Below, piece by piece: positions 21,439 through 30,082 of a DNA stretch of 64,000 nucleotides. The position numbers were made by a program, and so were the translations under genes. How positions within the stretch are numbered: the stretch's first letter is position 1; every line of letters begins with the position of its first letter. The notes under the pieces are model-generated. The model worked only from the letters and a program-made list of their open reading frames with translations. It ran no database searches and was not told the DNA's origin. The stretch is taken from NCBI GenBank assembly GCA_029777095.1, contig JAKOTS010000111.1, forward strand, positions 19,874-83,873, in the 5' to 3' direction. The stretch comes from Actinomycetes bacterium (lineage in GTDB: Bacteria > Actinomycetota > Actinomycetes > Actinomycetales > Microbacteriaceae).

Positions 21439-21833
21439 TCGTCATCGATCCTCGCTCCCCCGTCCCGCCGTTTGAACAGCTTCGCGTGCAACTCCTCGCG
21501 CAGGTACAGTCGGGCGAGCTCGCGCCGGGGGCGCGGCTCCCTACCGTGCGGCGCCTGGCCGATGACCTCGGCATCGCACCCAACACGGTCGCACGAACCT
21601 ACCGCGAGCTCGAGGCATCCGGAATCATCGAAACCCGTGGCCGTAACGGCAGTTTCGTGGCGCCGCAGGGGGATGCCACACACCAGGCCGCCCAGCGGGC
21701 CGCCGCCGCGTTTGCCGAACAGATGCGGGCGCTGCGCGTGGGCGCTGACGAGGCGATCGCGATGATCCAGGCGGCGCTCTCGGCCCCAGCCCCGAATGCA
21801 CCGGGGAGCACGCCCACCCCGACCAAGGCCTAA
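21435..21833 (+). CDS. GntR family regulator, YtrA subfamily
   Basis: DPRSPVPPFEQLRVQLLAQVQSGELAPGARLPTVRRLADDLGIAPNTVARTYRELEASGIIETRGRNGSFV. Confidence 0.9.
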   Translation: MIVIDPRSPVPPFEQLRVQLLAQVQSGELAPGARLPTVRRLADDLGIAPNTVARTYRELEASGIIETRGRNGSFVAPQGDATHQAAQRAAAAFAEQMRALRVGADEAIAMIQAALSAPAPNAPGSTPTPTKA

Positions 21834-21855
21834 CGCCTGCGCGAGCGTCCCACAA

Positions 21856-21890
21856 TTGCAATATGCCCACCTCCGGCATATTGTTACGGC
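21856..21890 (+). promoter_or_regulatory. Candidate leaderless PadR promoter overlapping a perfect palindromic operator
   Basis: -35 TTGCAA, 17-nt spacer, -10 TATTGT, 6 nt to ATG; palindrome CAATATGCC-N7-GGCATATTG (21859-21867/21875-21883). Confidence 0.7.
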
Positions 21891-22301
21891 ATGAGCACAA
21901 ATCTGAGCGAGTCCGCATTCTGGATCTTGACCGCCCTCGCCCCAGCGCCGCTGCACGGCTACGCGATCATGCGCGACGCCCGCGAGGCATCCGGCGGCGC
22001 CGTGAACCTCAAGGCAACGACCCTGTATGCCTCGCTCGAACGGCTCGAACGCGCGCTCCTCGTCGAAGCGATCGGCGAAGAGGTGGTCGACGGGCGCGCG
22101 CGCCGCTCGTACCGCCTGACTGAACGAGGCGGAGCAGCACTCGTCGAGGAGGTTGCCGTGCTGGAGGCGCGTGCACGCGCCGCACGCACCCGCCTCGCGG
22201 GGCTGCGGATCGCACCAGCAACCATGCGCGCCGCGCTCAGCCGCAGCGGACTCGCACTCGCACCCGCACCCGCACACCACGTCAGCGCAGGCGCTCTGTG
22301 A
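21891..22301 (+). CDS. PadR family transcriptional regulator
   Basis: MSTNLSESAFWILTALAPAPLHGYAIMRDAREASGGAVNLKATTLYASLERLERALLVE. Confidence 0.9.
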   Translation: MSTNLSESAFWILTALAPAPLHGYAIMRDAREASGGAVNLKATTLYASLERLERALLVEAIGEEVVDGRARRSYRLTERGGAALVEEVAVLEARARAARTRLAGLRIAPATMRAALSRSGLALAPAPAHHVSAGAL

Positions 22302-23656
22302 ACCGCGAGGCCGAATTCTCACGCCTCCTGCGCTGGTACCCGAGGCAGTGGCGCGCGGAGCACGGCCCCGTGTTGGTTGGCACGATGATGGATGCCGCCA
22401 CCGCCGAGGGACGCGACCGCCCCACCGCGGCAGAACGCCGCTCGGCGGCCATGCACGGGCTTGGCGCGCGCTTCAATGAGCGGTTCGCACTCGTGAGCGC
22501 GGCCTCGGCAACCGCGCTCGCCGTGATCGGTCTTGTCGCGTTTGTGATGGGGCTGCAGGGCATCTCGCAGGTTCCCCTCGCGCTGGTCCCGTGGCTCTCC
22601 GTGCTCGCCGCCATCGCGCTGCTTCGGTCGACGAGCGCGCTTCCCGGCCCACTCACGGTGGCCATTGCCGCGTTGACAACACTCGCATTTGCGCTCGGAT
22701 TCACCGCCGCGCTCTCGTGGTCGATCGCCTTCGATGCGGCAGACGACGGCGTCGCGGGCACCTGGTTCTCGGACGCGCTCCTCCTCTGGGTCACCGCAGC
22801 GTGGGTCACCGGCGCTGCGGCCACCGCGCTCCTCGCAGGCGGCCTGCTCTCCACGACGCGTCTTCCTGCGGCGGCGAGGATCAGCGCGGCCATCGTGGGC
22901 GGACTGATCTCGGTGCCAATGATCACGCTCGCGTTGCTTCCGCCGTTGTTGCAACCCTTGCTCGCGATCGCGGTGCTCGCCCTCACGCTCCGAACGGGCA
23001 CGGGCACGAGCACGGGCACGAGTGCAGGCACAGGCACGGGCACGCCACCCGGGGCACGCGCGGGCCGCCGGCTACCCGCCGCCATCCCAGGGCCGTCACC
23101 CGCCCGCCGCCGCATCACGCGAACGCTCGCGTGGTTCGCGTGTGTGCTCTCGCTCGCGGGAACCGCCTACGCGGCCACCGGCAGCGCATGGATCGCAGGC
23201 GGCCCCGACGGCACGCAGGCAATGCGCGCTGGGATCGCCGCCATGCTCGCCGCCGGCGCCATCCTCCTCGCGGGCATCGCGGTGGGTGCCAGCGGACGCG
23301 GGCGCGAGTCCTTGCGCCGCAGCATTCCGGTTGCGCTCATCGCGGTGGGGTTCGCATGCGCCAGCGCCGGCACCGTGCTCGGCACCGCCGGGGCACCCAT
23401 GTCGCATCCGACGAGCCTCGCCGCAACCGTCGCGATTGCGGTCGGTGTCGCAGCACTTCTCGTGTGTGCCCGCCGCGGCACACCCGCGCAGCGTTGGATC
23501 ATCGGCATCGCGGTCGGGCTCACACTCGCGCCGCCCACGATCTTCTTACTCTCGGCCGTCGCGTTTACCGTGCCGTTCATTGCCGCAGGCGCCGCGCTCA
23601 TGAAGGCTCCCGGCGCACGATCCGGGCACAGGCGCACGACGTTCGCGGCGGTGTGA
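22298..23656 (+). CDS. Multi-TM membrane protein coupled to PadR
   Basis: GTGA overlap with padR; N-terminal LLRWYPRQWRAEHGPVLVGTMMDAA followed by many TM segments. Confidence 0.7.
   Translation: MNREAEFSRLLRWYPRQWRAEHGPVLVGTMMDAATAEGRDRPTAAERRSAAMHGLGARFNERFALVSAASATALAVIGLVAFVMGLQGISQVPLALVPWLSVLAAIALLRSTSALPGPLTVAIAALTTLAFALGFTAALSWSIAFDAADDGVAGTWFSDALLLWVTAAWVTGAAATALLAGGLLSTTRLPAAARISAAIVGGLISVPMITLALLPPLLQPLLAIAVLALTLRTGTGTSTGTSAGTGTGTPPGARAGRRLPAAIPGPSPARRRITRTLAWFACVLSLAGTAYAATGSAWIAGGPDGTQAMRAGIAAMLAAGAILLAGIAVGASGRGRESLRRSIPVALIAVGFACASAGTVLGTAGAPMSHPTSLAATVAIAVGVAALLVCARRGTPAQRWIIGIAVGLTLAPPTIFLLSAVAFTVPFIAAGAALMKAPGARSGHRRTTFAAV
22994..23044 (+). repeat. Degenerate (GGCACG)n hexanucleotide tandem repeat within a CDS
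   Basis: acgggcacgggcacgagcacgggcacgagtgcaggcacaggcacgggcacg, encoding RTGTGTSTGTSAGTGTGT. Confidence 0.8.
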
Positions 23657-23681
23657 GCGGGCCTACCCGCGACCCCGCGGG

Positions 23682-24755
23682 CTATCGTCCGAGCGCCCGA
23701 TCGATCATCGCGATCACGTTCTCGGTCCCGGTGCGGGTGCCGATGGATGCCGCAGCCCCAGCCATGGCATCGATTCGGGTCCGATCGGCCAGCAGCGGCA
23801 CCAGCGTTTCGCGCACGCGCGCGGCGGTGAAGTCGGCGTCGTCGATAATGATCGCCGCGCCGGCAGCGACCGCGCTCGCCGCGTTGTGCCGTTGCTCACC
23901 GTTGCCGACGGCGTAGGGCACGTACACCGCAGGGATCCCGAGCGCACTGATCTCGCTCACGGTCGCTGCGCCCGCGCGCGACACGATCATGTCGGCGATC
24001 GCGAATGCGAGGTCCATCCGATCGACATAGCGCCGCAGCACGTAGCCGGGCACGCCCGGATCAGCGAGGTCGGAGCGCTCCCCCGTGACGTGCACAAGCT
24101 GCCATCCGGCGGCCAGCACGTCGGCGTACGCGCCGCCGAACGCCTGGTTCAGCCGCAGCGCACCGAGTGAGCCACCGAAGACGAGCAGCGTGGGGCGCGA
24201 GGCATCCAAGCCAAAAAACGCCGCCGCCTCGTCGCGGGTGGCCGCACGATCAAGCGACACCACCTCGCGTCGCAGCGGCATCCCCACGACAACCGAACCG
24301 CGAAGCGGGGTGCCCTCGAACGCGACACCCACACCTGCGGCCGCGCGCGCGCCGAGCACATTTGCGAGCCCGGGCTTGGCGTTTGCCTCGTGCACCACGA
24401 ACGGGATGCGCTCGCGGCGGGCCGCAACGTAGGCGGGCGCCGATGCGTAGCCACCGAATCCGACAACCGCGTCGATGCCGCGCTCGCGGATGATCGCCCG
24501 CACCTGCCCGACCGCGCGAAGAAAGCGCGAAGGAAATGCGGCTGCCGCCTTGTTGGGTCGGCGCGGAAACGGAACCTTGTCGACGAACACGAGCTCGTAC
24601 CCACGCTCGGGAACGAGACGGGCTTCGAGGCCCTCCCGTGTGCCGAGCACCAAAACGGTGTCGTCGGCCGCGCGCGCACGGAGACCGTCTGCAACCGCGA
24701 GGAGCGGGTTGACATGGCCGGCAGTCCCGCCGCCGGCTAGCAAGAAGCGGGTCAC
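23682..24755 (-). CDS. murG: UDP-N-acetylglucosamine--N-acetylmuramyl-(pentapeptide) pyrophosphoryl-undecaprenol GlcNAc transferase
   Basis: VTRFLLAGGGTAGHVNPLLAVADGLR; GTG 24755 overlaps the ftsW stop. Confidence 0.95.
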   Translation of the reverse strand: MTRFLLAGGGTAGHVNPLLAVADGLRARAADDTVLVLGTREGLEARLVPERGYELVFVDKVPFPRRPNKAAAAFPSRFLRAVGQVRAIIRERGIDAVVGFGGYASAPAYVAARRERIPFVVHEANAKPGLANVLGARAAAGVGVAFEGTPLRGSVVVGMPLRREVVSLDRAATRDEAAAFFGLDASRPTLLVFGGSLGALRLNQAFGGAYADVLAAGWQLVHVTGERSDLADPGVPGYVLRRYVDRMDLAFAIADMIVSRAGAATVSEISALGIPAVYVPYAVGNGEQRHNAASAVAAGAAIIIDDADFTAARVRETLVPLLADRTRIDAMAGAAASIGTRTGTENVIAMIDRALGR

Positions 24756-26005
24756 CGACGCGCCACCTTTTCTCGAGAGGGAGGAGCCGGTGTTTCGACC
24801 GGCAGGGAACGGGCGAACGCGAGCAGCACACCCACGGCCAACAACACCGAGATCAGGGAGGTGCCGCCGGCAGACATGAACGGCAGGGGCACGCCCAGCA
24901 CCGGGAACACGCGAAGCACGACGCCGATGTTGATGAGTGCCTGGCCGAGAATCCACACCGTGATGGCACCCGACGCGATGCGCACGAACGGGTCGTCGGT
25001 GCGGCGCACGATGCGGAAGGCACCAACCGCGAAGAGCCCGAACAGTGCGAGCACGACGATGCAGCCGATGAGGCCGAGCTCTTCGCCGACGATCGCGAAG
25101 ATGTAGTCGTTCGCCGCCGCTGGCAACCAGTCGTACTTCTCCCTGGAGTTGCCAAGGCCGAGGCCGAAGATGCCGCCACCCGCAAGCCCCCACACGCCGT
25201 GGAGGGGCTGGAAACAGTCTTCGGTATAGCAGGCGAGAGAGCCGGTATCGAGAAAACTCATGATGCGGCGCATGCGGTCGGGGCTCGTGATCGCGAGCGC
25301 GGCGACAGCAAACACGCCAAGAAGCACCGGGATGATGAACATCCGCAGCCGGACGCCCGCGAAAAAGAGCGCGGCGAGCACGATGAGCACGAGGACCATG
25401 GCAGTACCGAGGTCGCTCCCGAGCAGCACCGAGCCGATCACGACGATGGCGACCGGCACGGTCGGCCAGAACATGTGCTTCCAGCTATCGAGCAACCCCT
25501 GCTGGCGCCACAGCGTGAACCCGAGCCACAGACACAGCGCGAGCTTCAAAAACTCGGAGGGCTGCAGGTTCTGGCCCGCGATGCTCACCCAGTTGCGGTT
25601 TCCGCCGGATTCAACCCCGAGCGGCGTGAACACCAGCATCTGCAGCACGAGCGCCGCGATCAGCGCGAGCCACGCGATCCGCTTGAAAAACGCCACGCTG
25701 AACCGGCTGATGACGAACATCAGGGGCACCGCGATCAGCGCAAACGTGCCCTGTCGCCAGAACGAGTCGTACGCCCCCAGCCCGGCGGCCGTGTCGTTCG
25801 CCGACGAGGCGGAGAGCACCATCACGAGCCCGAAGACGGTCAACGCAAGGGTCGTGCCGGCAAGCAAGAGAAATTCGGATGCCACAGGCGTCAACACGCG
25901 CCCAAGTGACACGCGCGCGGCCCAGCCGGACGTGCGCGATTTCGGGGTGACGGGATCCGCGGCGGCGCCGACCTCAGGGTCTGGGTTGCGGCCGTTCGTC
26001 GCCAT
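24752..26005 (-). CDS. ftsW: Lipid II polymerase FtsW
   Basis: SEDS family; GNRNWVSI, PSEFLKLALCLW, SAGGTSLIS motifs; start MATNGRNPDPEV 26005. Confidence 0.93.
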   Translation of the reverse strand: MATNGRNPDPEVGAAADPVTPKSRTSGWAARVSLGRVLTPVASEFLLLAGTTLALTVFGLVMVLSASSANDTAAGLGAYDSFWRQGTFALIAVPLMFVISRFSVAFFKRIAWLALIAALVLQMLVFTPLGVESGGNRNWVSIAGQNLQPSEFLKLALCLWLGFTLWRQQGLLDSWKHMFWPTVPVAIVVIGSVLLGSDLGTAMVLVLIVLAALFFAGVRLRMFIIPVLLGVFAVAALAITSPDRMRRIMSFLDTGSLACYTEDCFQPLHGVWGLAGGGIFGLGLGNSREKYDWLPAAANDYIFAIVGEELGLIGCIVVLALFGLFAVGAFRIVRRTDDPFVRIASGAITVWILGQALINIGVVLRVFPVLGVPLPFMSAGGTSLISVLLAVGVLLAFARSLPVETPAPPSREKVARR

Positions 26006-27533
26006 CTGCTCCCCCACCCTCCTCAACCATGTTCTGCACTGCCTCGGCAAAGAGGCGGCCGCGGGCGGAGTAGCTCTCGAACTGGTCGAAGGATGCCGCG
26101 GCCGGGGCAAGCAGCACCACGTCTCCGGGCCTCGCAACACCGCGCGCTAGCTCGATCACTCGCGCCATGACGTCTTCAGTCTCATCGTGCAAGACCTCGA
26201 GTACCGGCACCTCGGGCGCGTGTCGTTCGAATGCCGCGAGCACCGCCGCACGATCAACACCAATCACGACCGCCGCGCGCAGGCGGTCGGCATGCGAGGC
26301 AACAAGCTCAGAAATATCGACGCCCTTGAGTAGGCCGCCGACGACCCACACGACGCCGGTAAAGGCGCCAAGCGACGCGGCCACGGCGTGCGGATTCGTG
26401 GCCTTGGAATCGTCGATCCATGCCACCCCGCCCACGGTCGCGACCAGTTCGATGCGGTGTCGATCGAGACGAAATTCGCGGAGCGCCTCGTGGATCGCTT
26501 CGGGCGCGACGCCGAGCGAACGCGCGAGTGCCGCGGCAGCCAGGATGTTCGACACCATGTGCGGGGCGCCGAGCCCCGCCGCGGCAAGCTCGGCGACAGT
26601 GCTGAGCTCGAGCGCGGAGTGGTGACGGTCGTCGTGGAACGCACGGTCGACGAGGATGCCCTCGACGACGCCGAGATCACTCGGGCCGGGCACGCCAAGG
26701 TCGTAGCCGACGGCGCGCGCGCCCTCGACCGCATCGGCGTCTTCAACCATCTTCAACGTGGCGAGGTCTGCCTTGTTGTAGACGCAGGCCACGCGCGTGT
26801 GGTCATAAACATGGGCCTTCGCATCGCGGTAGGCCTCGAACGAACCGTGCCACTCGAGGTGGTCATCGGCAAGGTTCAGGCACACGCTCGCATGCGGAGA
26901 AACGGGGTCTGGCCCGGTCTGCAGGCCGAGGTACCAGAGCTGGTGGCTCGAAAGTTCGACGACGAGCGCGTCGAATCCGGCGGGGTCACGCACCGCGTCA
27001 AGCACAGGCACCCCGATGTTGCCGCACGGCGCCGCGCGCAGCCCGCCGGCGCGCAACAGGTGCGACGTCAGCTGGGTCGTGGTCGTCTTGCCGTTGGTGC
27101 CGGTGATCAGCACCCACTTCGCGGGGTGGCCAGCGGCATCCACAATCTTGTCGCGGACGCGCCATGCCAACTCAACGTCACCCCAGAGCGCAATGCCCTG
27201 CGCCTGCACCCATTCGATGAGCGGATGCCCCGGCGCAAACCCGGGCGACGCGATCACGACGTCGGGCTCATGCGCGATCACCGCGGCGGGGGTTCCCGCA
27301 TCGGCATCGCCGAGCGGCCCCGTCCAAAGCGAGACGCCGATCAGCGGCAGCAGGCGCGCGTATTCTTCGTCGGCGCGTTCCGAGACGACAAGCACCGAGG
27401 CGCCGAGTTCGGCGAGCGTGTCGGCCACCGAGAAACCGGTCACCGACAGGCCGAGCACAACGACGCGCAGCCCCCGCCAATCGGCGTGCCAGCTGTGCAG
27501 TGCAGCAAGACGGTCGGCGGATGCTCCGCTCAT
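25974..27533 (-). CDS. murD: UDP-N-acetylmuramoylalanine--D-glutamate ligase
   Basis: VLITGTNGKTTTTQL; WIDDSKATNPHAVAASL; ATGA overlap with mraY. Confidence 0.95.
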   Translation of the reverse strand: MSGASADRLAALHSWHADWRGLRVVVLGLSVTGFSVADTLAELGASVLVVSERADEEYARLLPLIGVSLWTGPLGDADAGTPAAVIAHEPDVVIASPGFAPGHPLIEWVQAQGIALWGDVELAWRVRDKIVDAAGHPAKWVLITGTNGKTTTTQLTSHLLRAGGLRAAPCGNIGVPVLDAVRDPAGFDALVVELSSHQLWYLGLQTGPDPVSPHASVCLNLADDHLEWHGSFEAYRDAKAHVYDHTRVACVYNKADLATLKMVEDADAVEGARAVGYDLGVPGPSDLGVVEGILVDRAFHDDRHHSALELSTVAELAAAGLGAPHMVSNILAAAALARSLGVAPEAIHEALREFRLDRHRIELVATVGGVAWIDDSKATNPHAVAASLGAFTGVVWVVGGLLKGVDISELVASHADRLRAAVVIGVDRAAVLAAFERHAPEVPVLEVLHDETEDVMARVIELARGVARPGDVVLLAPAAASFDQFESYSARGRLFAEAVQNMVEEGGGADGDERPQPRP

Positions 27534-28639
27534 GACTGTGCGAGCCATTCGACGTAGAACAGGCCGACGCCCGACACCGCGAGGATGCCCGCGATGATCC
27601 AGAACCGCACAACGATCGTGACCTCCGACCACCCGCGCATCTCGAGGTGGTGGTGCAGCGGACTCATCAGGAACAGGCGTTTGCCTCGGGTGAGTTTGAA
27701 GTAGAGGCGTTGCAGGATCACCGAGCCCGAGGCGATCACGTAGATGCCGCCGACGAGGATCATGAGCAGCTCGGTGTGGGTGAGGATCGCCATCGCGGCC
27801 ATCACACCACCGATCGCCATCGAGCCGACGTCGCCCATGAAGATCTTCGCCTTCGAGGTGTTCCACCAGAGGAACCCGACGAGCGCGCCGATGAAGGCGG
27901 CCGAGACGATGGCGAGGTCGAACGGGTCACGGGTGTCGTAGCAGCCGGCCTGCAGGGGCGCCGCGATGCCGTCACCGTTGCAGACCTGGTTGAACTGCCA
28001 GAACGCGATCAGGCTGTACGCACCGATAACGAAGATGCCGGCGCCCGCGGCAAGACCGTCGAGACCGTCCGAGACGTTGACGCTATTGGATGCCGCAACA
28101 CCGAGCAGCGTGATCCACAGGAGGTACAGCACCCAGCCGGCGATCGCGCCGAATGCGAACAGCGAAAGAAATTGGATGTCCCGGAAGAGCGAGATGTAGG
28201 GCGAGGCGGGCGTCTGGCCCGACGCGTTCGGGAACATCAGCGCCGTGATGCCGAACGGCACGGCGACGAGCACCTGGCCGAGCACTTTGCGCCAGCCGCT
28301 GAGACCGAGGCTGCGCTGCTGGCGGACCTTCATGAAGTCGTCGATGAAGCCGACCACACCGAAGCCGACCATCATCCAGATGACGAGCCATCCCGAAATC
28401 GTGGGCGGGTTGTTGCCGGCGAAACAACCAACCAGGTAGCCGACGACGGCGCCGAGGATGAAGATTGTGCCGCCCATGGTGGGCGTGCCACGCTTTGCCC
28501 CGTGGCTCGGGTTGTGGACGTTTTCGGGGGTGCGGATGACCTGGCCCCAGCCCCACTTTTCGAACAACCGAATAAATACCGGCGTGAGAAAGAGGGTGAA
28601 GGCGAGGGATACCCCAGCGGCAGTCAGTAGCGATCTCAC
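27530..28639 (-). CDS. mraY: Phospho-N-acetylmuramoyl-pentapeptide transferase
   Basis: GKRLFLMSPLHHHLEMRGWSE; NVSDGLDGLAAG; AKIFMGDVGSMAIGG. Confidence 0.96.
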   Translation of the reverse strand: MRSLLTAAGVSLAFTLFLTPVFIRLFEKWGWGQVIRTPENVHNPSHGAKRGTPTMGGTIFILGAVVGYLVGCFAGNNPPTISGWLVIWMMVGFGVVGFIDDFMKVRQQRSLGLSGWRKVLGQVLVAVPFGITALMFPNASGQTPASPYISLFRDIQFLSLFAFGAIAGWVLYLLWITLLGVAASNSVNVSDGLDGLAAGAGIFVIGAYSLIAFWQFNQVCNGDGIAAPLQAGCYDTRDPFDLAIVSAAFIGALVGFLWWNTSKAKIFMGDVGSMAIGGVMAAMAILTHTELLMILVGGIYVIASGSVILQRLYFKLTRGKRLFLMSPLHHHLEMRGWSEVTIVVRFWIIAGILAVSGVGLFYVEWLAQS

Positions 28640-30063
28640 GAGAAGTATTCTCCCAGACGGTCGCCCAAAAATCGGAGGCCCGCCGAGTTCGACGATTTCA
28701 CGAGCACGACGTCGCCATCGGTGAGCTCACCGGTCAGGTAGGCAAAGGCCTCGTCATCGGTGGCGAAATAGATTGCCTCGCCGTCCCACGAGCCCTGCGC
28801 GATTGCTTCAAGAAAGAGGCGGCGCGCGTCGGCACCGATGACGACGATGCGCTTCACGCCAAGGCGTACCGCCAGCACGGCGATGCGGTCGTGCTGCTCA
28901 TCGGCGAACTCGCCGAGCTCGCTCATGGCGCCGAGGACGGCGACCGTGCGGTTTTCGGGCCCGGTGATCTGCGCGAGCGTGCGCAGCGCCGCGGCCATCG
29001 AGTCGGGGCTGGCGTTGTACGCATCGTTGATGATGCGCACACGGTCTGATCCCATTGGCTGCATGCGCCAGCGCTCTGCGATCTCGATCGTCTCGAGTCG
29101 TTCGATGCAGTGCGCGAGCGAGACCCCGAGCGCCATCGCGGTCGCGATCGCGGCGATCGCGTTGCTCACGTGGTGCTCGCCGAGCACGCGAAGAAACACC
29201 GGTGCGACGAGGCCGTCGGCGGTCACGGTGAAGGATGTGCCCTGTGCGGTCACGTTGATGTCGTCGGCGCGCACCTCGGCGCGCTCCCCCGTGCCGAACC
29301 AGCGCACCCGAGCGCCCCGGGCGTGGGCGATCTCGGCCATGCCCGCAACCCGCGGGTCGTCGCTGTTGAGCACCGCCAGCCCGCCGGGGCGGAGCGCTTC
29401 GACAAGCTCGGCCTTCGTGCGTACGGTCTGCTCGATGCCGCCGAAACCGCCTGCGTGGGCCATGCCCACCATCAGCACCACGGCGACGTCGGGCTGCACG
29501 AGCGCCGCGAGGCGCGCGATTTCGCCGGGCGCCGACGCGCCAAGCTCGCTGATCAAGAAGTTGGTGTCGTGGGTGATGCGCAGCATCGTCAGCGGCGCGC
29601 CCACCTCGTTATTGAAGGAGGCCTCGGGCGCGACCGTCTCGCCCTCCCCCTCGAGCATGCGTGCAAGCAGGTTTTTGGTCGTGGTCTTGCCGTTTGAGCC
29701 GGTGATGCCCACAGTTGTGAGCGTTCCTTCGGCATGCACATGGGCCACGACGCGCCTCGCAAGCGCGCCGAGGGCGGCGACGGCGTCGGGCACGATGACC
29801 TGCGAGATATCGCCACCGAGGGCCGCGGCATCGAGTGCACGTTCAACGATCGCGACGACCGCACCGTTGCTAACGGCGGCGGGCACGAACAGGTGTCCGT
29901 CGGTGACCTCGCCGGGCTTGGCCACGAAAATGCCGCCCGGAGTGATGCGGCGGGAGTCGGTTTCGACGGCACCCGAAACAATGGTGGCGCCCGTGTCGGC
30001 GCCCCCGAGCTCGAGGGTTCCACCGACCGTTGTGGCGATGTCTGTGAGGGACAGCCCGATCAT
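28636..30063 (-). CDS. murF: UDP-N-acetylmuramoyl-tripeptide--D-alanyl-D-alanine ligase
   Basis: GITGSNGKTTTKNLLARML; SFNNEVGAPLTML (MurF-specific); DAYNASPDSM. Confidence 0.96.
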   Translation of the reverse strand: MIGLSLTDIATTVGGTLELGGADTGATIVSGAVETDSRRITPGGIFVAKPGEVTDGHLFVPAAVSNGAVVAIVERALDAAALGGDISQVIVPDAVAALGALARRVVAHVHAEGTLTTVGITGSNGKTTTKNLLARMLEGEGETVAPEASFNNEVGAPLTMLRITHDTNFLISELGASAPGEIARLAALVQPDVAVVLMVGMAHAGGFGGIEQTVRTKAELVEALRPGGLAVLNSDDPRVAGMAEIAHARGARVRWFGTGERAEVRADDINVTAQGTSFTVTADGLVAPVFLRVLGEHHVSNAIAAIATAMALGVSLAHCIERLETIEIAERWRMQPMGSDRVRIINDAYNASPDSMAAALRTLAQITGPENRTVAVLGAMSELGEFADEQHDRIAVLAVRLGVKRIVVIGADARRLFLEAIAQGSWDGEAIYFATDDEAFAYLTGELTDGDVVLVKSSNSAGLRFLGDRLGEYFS

Positions 30064-30082
30064 GGCAGCCTTTCGCGAAGCG

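Noticed and set aside
25466-25482. GAACATGTGCTTC, LexA-box-like
   Set aside because: Does not fit the GAAC-N4-GTTC-type SOS consensus and lies inside ftsW.
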